Source of the DNA: Acidobacteriota bacterium
Lineage (GTDB): Bacteria > Acidobacteriota > Terriglobia > Acidiferrales > UBA7541
Length of the DNA stretch: 33,748 nucleotides
Direction of reading: 5' to 3'
Assembly: GCA_003223295.1 (NCBI GenBank)
Contig: QHYM01000145.1
Location: forward strand, 1 to 33,748
A program made the position numbers and the translations under genes. Within the stretch, counting starts at the first letter, position 1, and the number at the start of each line of letters is the position of its first letter. Under the pieces are notes generated by a model. It made no database searches and was not told where the DNA came from. It worked only from the letters and a program-made list of their open reading frames with translations. Of this stretch, positions 8,000 through 16,273 are shown in pieces.

Positions 8000-9718
8000 C
8001 TACTTGGAATCTGCTTGATAGACCAGATGCCCGCCAACGATGGTCGCAACCACCGTTGTCGCTCCAATCTTATGCGGATTGATGTCAAAAATGTTCTGCG
8101 AAATGATAATCAAGTCGGCGAGTTTGCCAACTTCCAGCGAACCTTCCGTTTTTTCACGGCGACCCGCGAACGCAGCTCCCAGCGTGTAGCCATCGACCGC
8201 CTGCTCGACGGTCAGGCGTTGTTCCGAAACGAAGCCGTTTGCCGGCGTGCCCTCTGCCGTTTGCCGCGTCACCGCGGTTTGGATACCTTCCCATGGGCTG
8301 AGAGTCACTACCGGCCAATCGCTGCCGAATGCCAGGTGGCCGCCTCCATCCGCGATGCTCTTCCATGCCCATGCTCGCGAAGCGCGATGAGGACCGGCAT
8401 TGCGCGCCCAAATGTCGAGCGTGTCGGCATCCGGATAAGAGTGAAGTGGTTGCATGCTGGCAATGACTCCTAGCCTTCCGAAGCGGGGAATATCGGCTGC
8501 CGTGACGGTTTCGATGTGCTCGATCCGCCAGCGGCGGTCTCGTTTGTGATTTCGTTGCCCCGCGTTCTCGTAACCATCGAGAGCCATGCGAACACCATAA
8601 TCACCAATAGCATGCGTGAAGAGCTGCAAACCGCGCTTGTCCAGGTCGGCAACTGCGGCGTTGTAGTTTGCAGGCTCCCAGAAGGGCCTGCCCTTCAACG
8701 AAGGGTCGTCGCTGTACGGTTCGAGCATGGCCGCCGTATGAGATTCCACGACGCCATCCAGCATGAATTTCACCGCGCCCGCATCAATCCATTCATCATG
8801 GAATTTCTTGCGCGCTGCCTCGATGGCCTCGAGATCCTGGGGCCGCAGCGAAGGCGGATTCAGAAAATACGCGATGTACATCCGCAAGCTAAGGTCGCCG
8901 CCATGGCGCATTTCATCGTAAAGGTCGAAAATCTCAAAATCGCCTCCAGCGCTGTGGACTCGGATGATGGCGTGTTCGTTGGCCCATTTCATTCCCGCGC
9001 GCAGGGCCAGAAGCTTTTCGGCGCGAGTGGGCTTCGGAATGACCTTGGCAACCAAGTCTTGAGCAGCCTCTTTTAAAGCGCCAGTGGCTTCGCCGGTTTG
9101 CGCGTCGCGTACAATGATGCCGTTCGGCGGGTCTGGTGTTTCGTGCGTGATGCCGGCAAGCGCGAGTGCTTTCGAATTGGCCCAGTAGGTATGCCCATCA
9201 AAGCCTTTCAGGAAAACGGGCCGGTTAGGGAAAATCTCGTCGAGATACTTCTTGTGAGGCAGAGTTTCCGAACCGAACATCGCGTAATTCCAGCCGCGGC
9301 CCACGATCCAATCATCGCCGGCGTGTTCCGCTGCATATTCGCGCAGCTTCTTTTGAATATCGGAAACGTCTTTCGCGCCTCCCAGGTTCACGCGGCCCAA
9401 GCTAAGCGAGCCATCCAGAAAATGAATGTGGCAATCCGTGAAGCCAGGCAGGACGAGCTTTCCGCCGGCATTGATAACTTTCGTGCCCATGCCGCGCATT
9501 TTCTCGATAGCGGTATCGTCGCCGACAGCAACAATCTTCGCCCCGTGAATCGCGACCGCCTGCGCCCAAGGCTGCTTGGGATTTTCGGTGTACACCCGGC
9601 CATGGATCACGATGATGTCGGCCGGTTCGACGATGAGGCCCTGCGCGCCTCCCCTGCCGCAGAGTCCGAGAAGAAATGCAGAGAGCTGAATTGTGAGGCG
9701 AGTGACACGGTTGTTCAT
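8000..9718 (-). CDS. Secreted amidohydrolase, YtcJ-like (Amidohydro_3) family
   Basis: Encodes 572 aa, normal for YtcJ-like amidohydrolases. A Sec signal peptide occupies residues 1-25 (core LSAFLLGL). The metal site looks complete: HxH at H97/H99 in TDCHIHF, then histidines in LFTHAIGD and RIEHIET and the aspartate in AFGSDWP. The Amidohydro_3 family hydrolyses C-N bonds in amides or formamide-like substrates; exact substrates are mostly unknown. The gene starts 31 nt after the regulator gene and ends 12 nt before the binding-protein gene, so it sits between regulator and transporter in one operon. Its export places hydrolysis in the periplasm, before import. AAGGA is about nine bases before the ATG. 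Confidence 0.88.
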   Translation of the reverse strand: MNNRVTRLTIQLSAFLLGLCGRGGAQGLIVEPADIIVIHGRVYTENPKQPWAQAVAIHGAKIVAVGDDTAIEKMRGMGTKVINAGGKLVLPGFTDCHIHFLDGSLSLGRVNLGGAKDVSDIQKKLREYAAEHAGDDWIVGRGWNYAMFGSETLPHKKYLDEIFPNRPVFLKGFDGHTYWANSKALALAGITHETPDPPNGIIVRDAQTGEATGALKEAAQDLVAKVIPKPTRAEKLLALRAGMKWANEHAIIRVHSAGGDFEIFDLYDEMRHGGDLSLRMYIAYFLNPPSLRPQDLEAIEAARKKFHDEWIDAGAVKFMLDGVVESHTAAMLEPYSDDPSLKGRPFWEPANYNAAVADLDKRGLQLFTHAIGDYGVRMALDGYENAGQRNHKRDRRWRIEHIETVTAADIPRFGRLGVIASMQPLHSYPDADTLDIWARNAGPHRASRAWAWKSIADGGGHLAFGSDWPVVTLSPWEGIQTAVTRQTAEGTPANGFVSEQRLTVEQAVDGYTLGAAFAGRREKTEGSLEVGKLADLIIISQNIFDINPHKIGATTVVATIVGGHLVYQADSK

Positions 9719-9749
9719 CGCAGCCCGTCCTTTTTCAATGCCCTCTCTT

Positions 9750-10580
9750 TCAAAATGTAGGCGGCGTATTGACCCACAACACCCACGCTTCTTTGCGGCC
9801 GGGATTCTTCCAACGGTGCGGCGTCGTGCTTTCGAAATAAAGGCTGTCGCCGGGCTTCAGCCGGTAATGTTCGCCCTTGTCGAGCCAGATCTCAAATTCT
9901 CCCCGAAGCAGATGGAGAAATTCCTCCCCTTCGTGAGAGTAGGATTCACCGCTCCCGCCACCCGGCTTCACTCGGAAGAGGTGTGGCTCCATTGCCGTGT
10001 TACCCCAGGCAAGCAATTCCATGCGGACATCCGGAGTGGTTTCCAGGATTTTTCTTTCGGAAGGGCGCACCAGCCGCGGATTGTCGCCCGCCGTTTCGAA
10101 CAGCGAAAGAATGTTGGTGCGATAGAAGCGCGCGATGCGGCGCAACGTCGCGACGGACGAACGCATTTGGCCGCGCTCCAGCGCGCTGAGGAAACCGACG
10201 GAAACGCCGGTGGCTTTGGCGACTTGTGCAAGAGAAAGGCCGCGCTTGGCGCGCAAGCGGCGAAAACGCTGCCTGGGAACGAGCGTGCCTTCCGCGGGCG
10301 AAGTCACCACGCCTTGGCGTTTGAGGACATGAACGATGGCGGGCGGATTGAGCCCGCGGGCCCGGCGAAGAAAAATGGCGCGCCGCAGCAAGCGCACGTC
10401 GGATTCACCATAAAGGCGGTAGCGGCTCTGCGTCCGCTGCGGAGTGACCAGCCCAAGCGCTTCCCAGGCGCGCAAGGCGGAAGAAGAAATGCCCACGCGG
10501 CGAGCGACTTCGCTGATGCGCAGCAGGCCGTTGCTGCCGCGCTTAGCAGATTCTTTGGATAAATTCTTTCTGCTTGACAT
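9750..10580 (-). CDS. Transcriptional regulator with MerR HTH, XRE HTH and cupin domains
   Basis: Encodes 276 aa from ATG 10580; a GTG directly before it (10583) is an alternative but overlaps the palindrome. Three domains are visible in order. A MerR-type winged HTH (about residues 18-88) shows LLRISEVARRVGISSSALRAWEALGLV and SRYRLYGESDVRLL. An XRE/HTH_3 domain (about 105-160) shows LRAKRGLSLAQVAKATGVS followed by SALERGQ. A cupin_2 barrel (about 190-275) shows SHEGEEFLHLLRGEFEIW and PGDSLYFESTTPHRW. XRE plus cupin is the architecture of PuuR, the putrescine-utilisation repressor; the extra MerR domain is unusual. It heads the minus-strand transporter operon and is divergent from the TonB receptor, so it probably controls both arms by sensing a small metabolite. 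Confidence 0.85.
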   Translation of the reverse strand: MSSRKNLSKESAKRGSNGLLRISEVARRVGISSSALRAWEALGLVTPQRTQSRYRLYGESDVRLLRRAIFLRRARGLNPPAIVHVLKRQGVVTSPAEGTLVPRQRFRRLRAKRGLSLAQVAKATGVSVGFLSALERGQMRSSVATLRRIARFYRTNILSLFETAGDNPRLVRPSERKILETTPDVRMELLAWGNTAMEPHLFRVKPGGGSGESYSHEGEEFLHLLRGEFEIWLDKGEHYRLKPGDSLYFESTTPHRWKNPGRKEAWVLWVNTPPTF

Positions 10581-10581
10581 C

Positions 10582-10593
10582 ACAGTTAACTGT
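10582..10593. promoter_or_regulatory. Perfect 12-bp palindrome ACAGTTAACTGT, candidate operator
   Basis: A perfect two-fold symmetric 12-mer abutting the regulator start codon and lying just upstream of the candidate -10 of the receptor promoter. It would be transcribed in the leader of the regulator and overlaps the -35 area of the plus-strand promoter, so binding there could block both directions. The neighbouring gene encodes a double-HTH protein, which makes autoregulation plausible. No second copy was noticed elsewhere in the window. Confidence 0.5.
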
Positions 10594-10608
10594 CTCTAAG
10601 TTTGCTGG

Positions 10609-10637
10609 ATTATAGTAAGGTTTCAGGGGCACAGCAA
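10609..10637 (-). promoter_or_regulatory. Sigma70-type promoter for the regulator operon
   Basis: On the minus strand TTGCTG (10632-10637) is separated by exactly 17 bp from a perfect TATAAT (10609-10614). Transcription would start near 10602, giving a leader of about 20 nt that contains the palindrome. The spacing and consensus -10 make this the clearest promoter in the window. Confidence 0.55.
10611..10616 (+). promoter_or_regulatory. Candidate -10 (TATAGT) for the TonB receptor transcript
   Basis: TATAGT on the plus strand overlaps the minus-strand TATAAT, so the two divergent promoters share the same bases. The -35 area is poor (TTAACT at 10586-10591, 19-bp spacing) and coincides with the palindrome, suggesting the promoter is weak or needs an activator. 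Confidence 0.35.
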
Positions 10638-10684
10638 CCACGAACAACCGCTCTTTCGAAGCATCTTCGCGGCAGGGGTGAGTC

Positions 10685-13600
10685 ATGAAAGGCAAGGCAC
10701 TCTTCTCGGGATTTCCCTCGTCGTGGGGGCGCAGCATTTCATTCACCGTAGCCTTGATTCTCGCAGTTCTCTTGGCCACGCCATTTGCGGACGCGCAGAG
10801 TACCGGCGGCCGCATTCGCGGTACGGTCACCGATCCGAGCGGCGGCGCTGTGGTCGGTGCCACCGTCACGTTAATCAATGAAGGCACGCACGCCACGCGC
10901 GACGCGCAAACGGGAGCCAACGGCGAATACGTCTTCCTCGAAGTGCCCGTTGGAACTTACGAAATTGACGCGACCAGCCAGGGTTTCAAGAAATCCGCAC
11001 GCAAAGCAGTCCCCCTCAACCTCAACGAAGTCGCTACTGCCGACCTCGTGCTGCAAGTAGGTGGGTCAACCGATGTCGTGGAAGTCACTGGCGCTCCTCC
11101 GGTGATCGATACCACGTCGACGCAGCTCGGCGCCGTCGTCAATGAACGTTCCTCCACGCAGTTACCCCTGAACCAGCGCGACGTCTATCAATTGCTCCAA
11201 CTCCAGCCCGGCGTGCAGTCCCAGCTTGGAAACGATCTCTTTTATGGCTCGGACAAGGCCGGCGTCGTCACCGTGAATGGCGGCCGCGGGCGCTCCAACA
11301 ATTACACCGTCAACGGCGGCGATGGAAACGACTTGTTTGCAAATTTGCCCGCGATCGAACCGTCGCCGGATAGCATTGAGGAATTCAAAGTGATCTCCAA
11401 TGCGTTTGACGCGGAATACGGCCGCAATTCCGGCGCCGTCGTCAACGTGGTTACCAAATCGGGAACCAATGATTTGCACGGAAGCTTTTACGAATTCTTC
11501 CGAAATGACGTTCTGAACGCCCACCAATTTACGTTTACTCCTTCTCCGAAAACTCCATTCAAGCAGAACCAGTTTGGCGGCACGCTGGGCGGTCCCATCA
11601 GGAAGGACAAGACCTTCTTCTTTGGTTCGTATGAAGGCCGCCGGGTCGTACAGGGTGTTGTGTCTCAGCCTGTCACCGTTCCCACGTCCACCGACTTGTC
11701 CGGTGACTTTTCAAGCAGTCCGGCGTTTGGCGGCTCGCTGGTCGATCCGACCACCGCGAATATCCTGCAAAACCGTTGCGGCAGCGGCGCGCCTGCTTCC
11801 CTGCCTGCAAGCCAGAAGCTTGCTCCTGGTGCGCAAACAGCGGTAAACACGGTGAGCAACGGCGGTGGGCCCGTGCCATACACCACCGTATTCCCAGGGA
11901 ACCAGATTCCGAGCGGATGTTTTGACCCAGTGGCACTTTCCCTCTTGCAATACGTGCCGGGGGCAGGGGGGAGCAACAGTGAGGTCGTGACAGTCCCGAA
12001 AAGGACGGACCGCGGCGATCAATTCCAAATCAAGATTGATCACGCTTTTTCCAATAACCAGAAGACGGCTATCTATTACTACTTCGATGACGACAACACC
12101 CTGGACCCCTTTGCGAAATTCCAAGCGGAAGGCGCCCCGCTCGGAAACTTTCCAGGGTTGTATGCTACCCGCACGCAGCAGATTAATGTCAGCCATACCT
12201 CTACCCTCGGCTCATCGGCGGTGAACGAATTCCGCTTCAGCTACTTCCGCGAAGGCCAGCTCAAATTCGATACTCCCACAAGAACTAATGCCATCCAGGA
12301 TTCGTGCGGGAGCGGTGCCGCCAAAGCCTTCTGCTTTACCGGCCAAACCGACACGCCGCTCCTGGACGCCAGCGGCAACTGCCTGTCTACAGGAGCTCCA
12401 CCCTCAGGTACTCCGCCCTGTCCAACCAATCCTGACTTCGGTCTCCACAGTGGATTGGGCGCAAGCAAGGAAGGCGTGCCATTCATTCAGCTCAACGGTG
12501 GCTTTTCAATCGGCAATAACGCCGGCGGGCAATTGCCGCAGGTCGGTAACACTTTCCAATTCAGCGATAACTACAGCAAGATTATCGGCAATCACAGTTT
12601 TAAGTTCGGTGGGGACTTCCGTCACCAGAAGTTCGATCAGCTTCTCTACTTTGACGTAAACGGCTGGCTTACCTTTAACAGCGACCCGAACATTTGCCCG
12701 CCGGTAAACCCGCCTGCGAATTGCTCCCCGATTAGCGGCGATGATGTGGGCTCCGCCAGCATCTACCCGAACTATTTGCTTGGATTGGGCAACAGCCTCA
12801 TCCAAGGTTCGGCTCAGCATGAATTGGTTCGCAGTAAATCCGTTTACTTGTTCGCCCAGGATAGCTGGAAACTCAAGCCCAACCTGACGCTCAACTATGG
12901 CTTACGCTGGGAGGTCAATACACCCTTGGCCGACCTAGGTAAGAAAGTACAAACCTTCCGGCCAGGACAGCGTTCTACCATCTATCCTTGTGCTCTAACG
13001 CCGGGTTCTCAACTTTTCAATGACTTTGGGGCTGGGGCGGCTGGATGCGACGCCGCTGGTGTTACTCCCATCGGCCTCGTGTTTCCGGGTGACAAGGGTA
13101 TTCCGAACGGTCTGACGCAAACCTACTACAAATCTTTCGCTCCTCGCCTGGGCCTAAATTGGAGTCCTGGCGCCCACGATGGCTGGCTCTCCAGGTTGAC
13201 TGGCGGCCCCGGCAAGATGAGCATCAGCACAGGCTTCGGCATTTTCTACAATCCCATCGAACAGCTCGTTCTCGAACAGTTCAGTGCAGAGCCTCCCTTT
13301 GGCGGCAGCAACTTCATTGGCTCCCCGTTCCTCCAGACACCCTTTGTCGACCAGGCCGGAGATGTTTTTCCTAATCCTTTCACCGGAATATTGTCGCCGC
13401 CGCGAAACCAGCCTTTGGATTGGTCGGGATTCCTCGGCAGCGTCTATTTTGGCCAGTTCCCCGCGCACATGCGCACGCAGTACACGGAACAGTACAACCT
13501 GACCATCAAACGCGAGCTGCCCGGCAACATGCTGATGCAAGTCGCCTACGTCGGAACGCAGGGGCATCGTCTCCTGGCAACTTACGAAGCGAATCCAGCC

Positions 13601-14728
13601 AATCCGTATACTTGTCTTGACCTGGGGAATCTAGGGCAAGGTTGCGGTCCATTTGGCGAGGACTCTATTTATTCCTTCATGCTCAACCCGGGAGAAAGTA
13701 TCCGCTTGCCGTATGCTCCCGGTGGACCGAACGGGCAGAACATTCCGTGCCCCATCGTTGCCGACCCTACCGGAGCGTGTATCGTCAGCGTGCCGGCAAA
13801 CGGTGCGGCAATTCCCATCACGATAGCTGGCACTCGCCGTTATTCCTCTCCGCTCTGCGACCCTCTCACGGGCACGGGCTGTCCTGTTGAAGCCGGCGTA
13901 CCCGTCTTCTCCGGTATCTTCAGCGAAGACACCATTGCTCATTCGAATTACAACTCTTTGCAGGCTATGTTCGAAAAGCGCTTCTCTCACGGCCTGCAAT
14001 TCCAGGCCTCCTACACTTTCAGCAAGTCACTGGACAACGCCTCGAGTTTCGAGAGTGCCCTCAATCCCCTGAATTTCAATGCCACCTATGGGCTTTCAAA
14101 CTACGACGCGCGCCATCGCTTCGTCTTTAACTATGTTTGGGATCTCCCAGTGCCTCAGATGGATGGGTTCAAAGGGAAGCTGCTCAACGGCTGGCAAGTT
14201 TCGGGAATCTTGACTTTCCAGAGCGGCTTCCCGGTCCGCATAACCTCGCAGGATGACATTGAATTGTTGGATACCACCTTTGACTTCGAGGAGCCGGGTC
14301 AGCCGAACTTCAGTCCCGGGGCGAAGTTCAAGACGGTCAATCCGCGCAACACCGTTTGTGCCGCCGGCACGGGTCCCCTGGCGCAGGCCCTCGACCCAAC
14401 CGCCGGCGCTTGCCAGCCCGTTACCGGTTTTACCTTTGATCCCAACATCTTTACGAACTCTACCGTTCCGCTAGGTACCATCGGCAATGCGCCGCGCTCC
14501 ATTTGCTGTGGTCCAGGAATCAACAATTGGGATATGAGCTTCTCGAAGGGGACCAGGCTGGGCGAACGATTCCAGATGGAATTTCGTGGCGACATTTTCA
14601 ACGTCTGGAACCATGCGCAGTTCTACACCGTCGATGGCAACATCTCCAATATAGGCGCCACCTTCGGCCAGGTGTTGCATGTCCGCGATCCGAGATTGGT
14701 GCAATTTGCGCTGAAGTTCCACTTTTAG
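10685..14728 (+). CDS. Oar-like TonB-dependent receptor with N-terminal carboxypeptidase-regulatory domain
   Basis: Encodes 1347 aa. Residues 1-38 form a signal peptide ending near FADAQS. Residues about 41-125 are a CarboxypepD_reg-like domain (GRIRGTVTDPSGGAVVGATV, TGANGEYVFLEVPVGTYEI). A plug domain follows (TQLPLNQRDVYQLLQLQPGV; DSIEEFKVISNAFDAEYGR; SGAVVNVVTKSGTNDLHGS), then a long beta-barrel ending in VQFALKFHF with a terminal aromatic residue, as outer-membrane proteins require. The size and order match the Oar-like receptors that are abundant in Acidobacteriota. It imports a bulky substrate through the outer membrane using TonB energy. AGGGG lies about eight bases before the ATG. Its divergence from the regulator and position ahead of catabolic genes suggest it delivers the substrate of this locus. 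Confidence 0.93.
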   Translation: MKGKALFSGFPSSWGRSISFTVALILAVLLATPFADAQSTGGRIRGTVTDPSGGAVVGATVTLINEGTHATRDAQTGANGEYVFLEVPVGTYEIDATSQGFKKSARKAVPLNLNEVATADLVLQVGGSTDVVEVTGAPPVIDTTSTQLGAVVNERSSTQLPLNQRDVYQLLQLQPGVQSQLGNDLFYGSDKAGVVTVNGGRGRSNNYTVNGGDGNDLFANLPAIEPSPDSIEEFKVISNAFDAEYGRNSGAVVNVVTKSGTNDLHGSFYEFFRNDVLNAHQFTFTPSPKTPFKQNQFGGTLGGPIRKDKTFFFGSYEGRRVVQGVVSQPVTVPTSTDLSGDFSSSPAFGGSLVDPTTANILQNRCGSGAPASLPASQKLAPGAQTAVNTVSNGGGPVPYTTVFPGNQIPSGCFDPVALSLLQYVPGAGGSNSEVVTVPKRTDRGDQFQIKIDHAFSNNQKTAIYYYFDDDNTLDPFAKFQAEGAPLGNFPGLYATRTQQINVSHTSTLGSSAVNEFRFSYFREGQLKFDTPTRTNAIQDSCGSGAAKAFCFTGQTDTPLLDASGNCLSTGAPPSGTPPCPTNPDFGLHSGLGASKEGVPFIQLNGGFSIGNNAGGQLPQVGNTFQFSDNYSKIIGNHSFKFGGDFRHQKFDQLLYFDVNGWLTFNSDPNICPPVNPPANCSPISGDDVGSASIYPNYLLGLGNSLIQGSAQHELVRSKSVYLFAQDSWKLKPNLTLNYGLRWEVNTPLADLGKKVQTFRPGQRSTIYPCALTPGSQLFNDFGAGAAGCDAAGVTPIGLVFPGDKGIPNGLTQTYYKSFAPRLGLNWSPGAHDGWLSRLTGGPGKMSISTGFGIFYNPIEQLVLEQFSAEPPFGGSNFIGSPFLQTPFVDQAGDVFPNPFTGILSPPRNQPLDWSGFLGSVYFGQFPAHMRTQYTEQYNLTIKRELPGNMLMQVAYVGTQGHRLLATYEANPANPYTCLDLGNLGQGCGPFGEDSIYSFMLNPGESIRLPYAPGGPNGQNIPCPIVADPTGACIVSVPANGAAIPITIAGTRRYSSPLCDPLTGTGCPVEAGVPVFSGIFSEDTIAHSNYNSLQAMFEKRFSHGLQFQASYTFSKSLDNASSFESALNPLNFNATYGLSNYDARHRFVFNYVWDLPVPQMDGFKGKLLNGWQVSGILTFQSGFPVRITSQDDIELLDTTFDFEEPGQPNFSPGAKFKTVNPRNTVCAAGTGPLAQALDPTAGACQPVTGFTFDPNIFTNSTVPLGTIGNAPRSICCGPGINNWDMSFSKGTRLGERFQMEFRGDIFNVWNHAQFYTVDGNISNIGATFGQVLHVRDPRLVQFALKFHF

Positions 14729-14854
14729 CATCTGAGCGGGGATTTACAGTTGCTAGGCGAGGCTCGCAAGGGCCGCGTCTTCGCGGGTGAGATAATGGAT
14801 TCACGGCTTTAAACTGACCGCAGGGAACAGACCTGCCATCCACGGAGCAGCATC

Positions 14855-16237
14855 ATGCACGAGGCACTACAGAAAGAACTGGCCACGTACGAAAAGCGCA
14901 CGCCGAAATCCGCTGCCGCGCACAAGCGCGCCCTGGAACGAATTCCCCTGGGCGTTGCCAGCAACTACCGCCATTACGAGCCTTATCCGATCTTCGTGAA
15001 AGACGGGAAAGCCAGCCGGATTCACGACCTCGACAGCAACGAATACATTGATCACAATCTCTGTTTCGGTGCGCTCATGGCCGGGCATTGCCATCCCGCC
15101 GTGGTCAAAGCCGTCGAGCAGGAGCTCCATCGCGGCACCACCTTTGGCATGCCGCACGATCAGGAATGGGAACTCGCCGAAGAAATTTGCAAACGCTATC
15201 CCGTCGAAATGGTGCGTTTCGGTTCCAGCGGTACCGAAGTGACCATGCACGCCTGCCGCATCGCCCGTGCCGCTACCGGTCGCGACAAAATCCTGAAGTT
15301 TGAGGGCGCGTATCACGGTCTGCACGACACGGCCCTCGTCAGCGTCAAGCCCAAGGCCGAAGATTACGGCGATCCCGACGCGCCCACGAGTGTTCCCGGA
15401 GGTGCGGGCATCCCGAAAGCCTCGCTCGCCAACGTGGTTGTCGCCGCCTTCAACAATCTCGGCAGCGTCGAGCGCCGCTTCCGCGAAAACCCCGGCCAGA
15501 TCGCCGCCGTCATTCTCGAGCCCATTCTGATGAACGTGGGCCTCTGTTTGCCTCAGCCCGGTTTCCTGCAAGGGTTGCGCGATATTTGCAGCAAGAACGG
15601 CGCCCTGCTCCTTTTCGACGAAGTGAAAACCGGCGCCAAGCTTGCCTGGGGCGGCGCCAGCGAGTTCTTCGGCGTGAAGCCGGACATCATCTGCCTGGCA
15701 AAATCCATCGGAGGCGGTTTGCCGCTCGGCGCGTTCGGTGCAAGCCGCGCCGTCATGGATCTCATCTCGCAGCACAAAGTTTTTCACGGCGGCACCTACA
15801 ACACCAACCGTGTTGCCATGGCCGCGGGCCTCGCCACGTTCCGCCAAGTCCTCACGCGCGAAGCCTACGCCCACGTCGGCAATCTCAGCAAAAAGCTCAC
15901 CGAAGGCTATCGCGCAATCGTCAAGAAATCCGGCTTGCAAGCCTATGTCGCGAGCGCCGGCGTCAACGGCGCGCTGATGCTCTATCCGCAGGAAATCCGC
16001 AGCTACCGTGACTGGACCAAGATTGACATCGATCTCTGGCGCCACTACTGGTTCGGCATGGTTAATCGCGGCGTCCTTGCTCAGCCGTATTGGTGGGACG
16101 AGCAGTGGACCATTTCCGTGCAGCACACCGAAGCGGACATCGACAAGCATCTCGCCGCCTTCGAAGAGGTCGCGCCCGCATTGGCAAAAGCGCAGCAAGA
16201 GCGTGGCGCAGCTTTCGTCGGAGCCGCGGGGCACTAA
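14855..16237 (+). CDS. Class III PLP-dependent aminotransferase, glutamate-1-semialdehyde aminomutase-like
   Basis: Encodes 460 aa with the full fold-type I pattern: GSSGTE phosphate-binding loop at 123-128, FEGAYHGLHD at 149-158, LFDEVKTG with Asp255, and the Schiff-base lysine in LAKSIGGGLPLGAFG (Lys283). The closest family by pattern is HemL-like, but true HemL usually reads FDEVMTGFR; here FDEVKTGAKLAWGG suggests a paralogue acting on another amine or amino acid rather than heme synthesis. Placement ahead of an amino-acid permease, an aldehyde dehydrogenase and a GabT-like enzyme supports a catabolic role: transamination to an aldehyde. It is 126 nt downstream of the TonB receptor and may share its transcript. 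Confidence 0.85.
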   Translation: MHEALQKELATYEKRTPKSAAAHKRALERIPLGVASNYRHYEPYPIFVKDGKASRIHDLDSNEYIDHNLCFGALMAGHCHPAVVKAVEQELHRGTTFGMPHDQEWELAEEICKRYPVEMVRFGSSGTEVTMHACRIARAATGRDKILKFEGAYHGLHDTALVSVKPKAEDYGDPDAPTSVPGGAGIPKASLANVVVAAFNNLGSVERRFRENPGQIAAVILEPILMNVGLCLPQPGFLQGLRDICSKNGALLLFDEVKTGAKLAWGGASEFFGVKPDIICLAKSIGGGLPLGAFGASRAVMDLISQHKVFHGGTYNTNRVAMAAGLATFRQVLTREAYAHVGNLSKKLTEGYRAIVKKSGLQAYVASAGVNGALMLYPQEIRSYRDWTKIDIDLWRHYWFGMVNRGVLAQPYWWDEQWTISVQHTEADIDKHLAAFEEVAPALAKAQQERGAAFVGAAGH

Positions 16238-16273
16238 TCCGCCACGGAGAATAGCGGCCGGGAGAAAACCGCA

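Noticed and set aside
14773-14786. Small hairpin CCGCG-TCTT-CGCGG after the TonB receptor gene as terminator
   Set aside because: Only 5 bp of stem and no T-run; insufficient to call a terminator.
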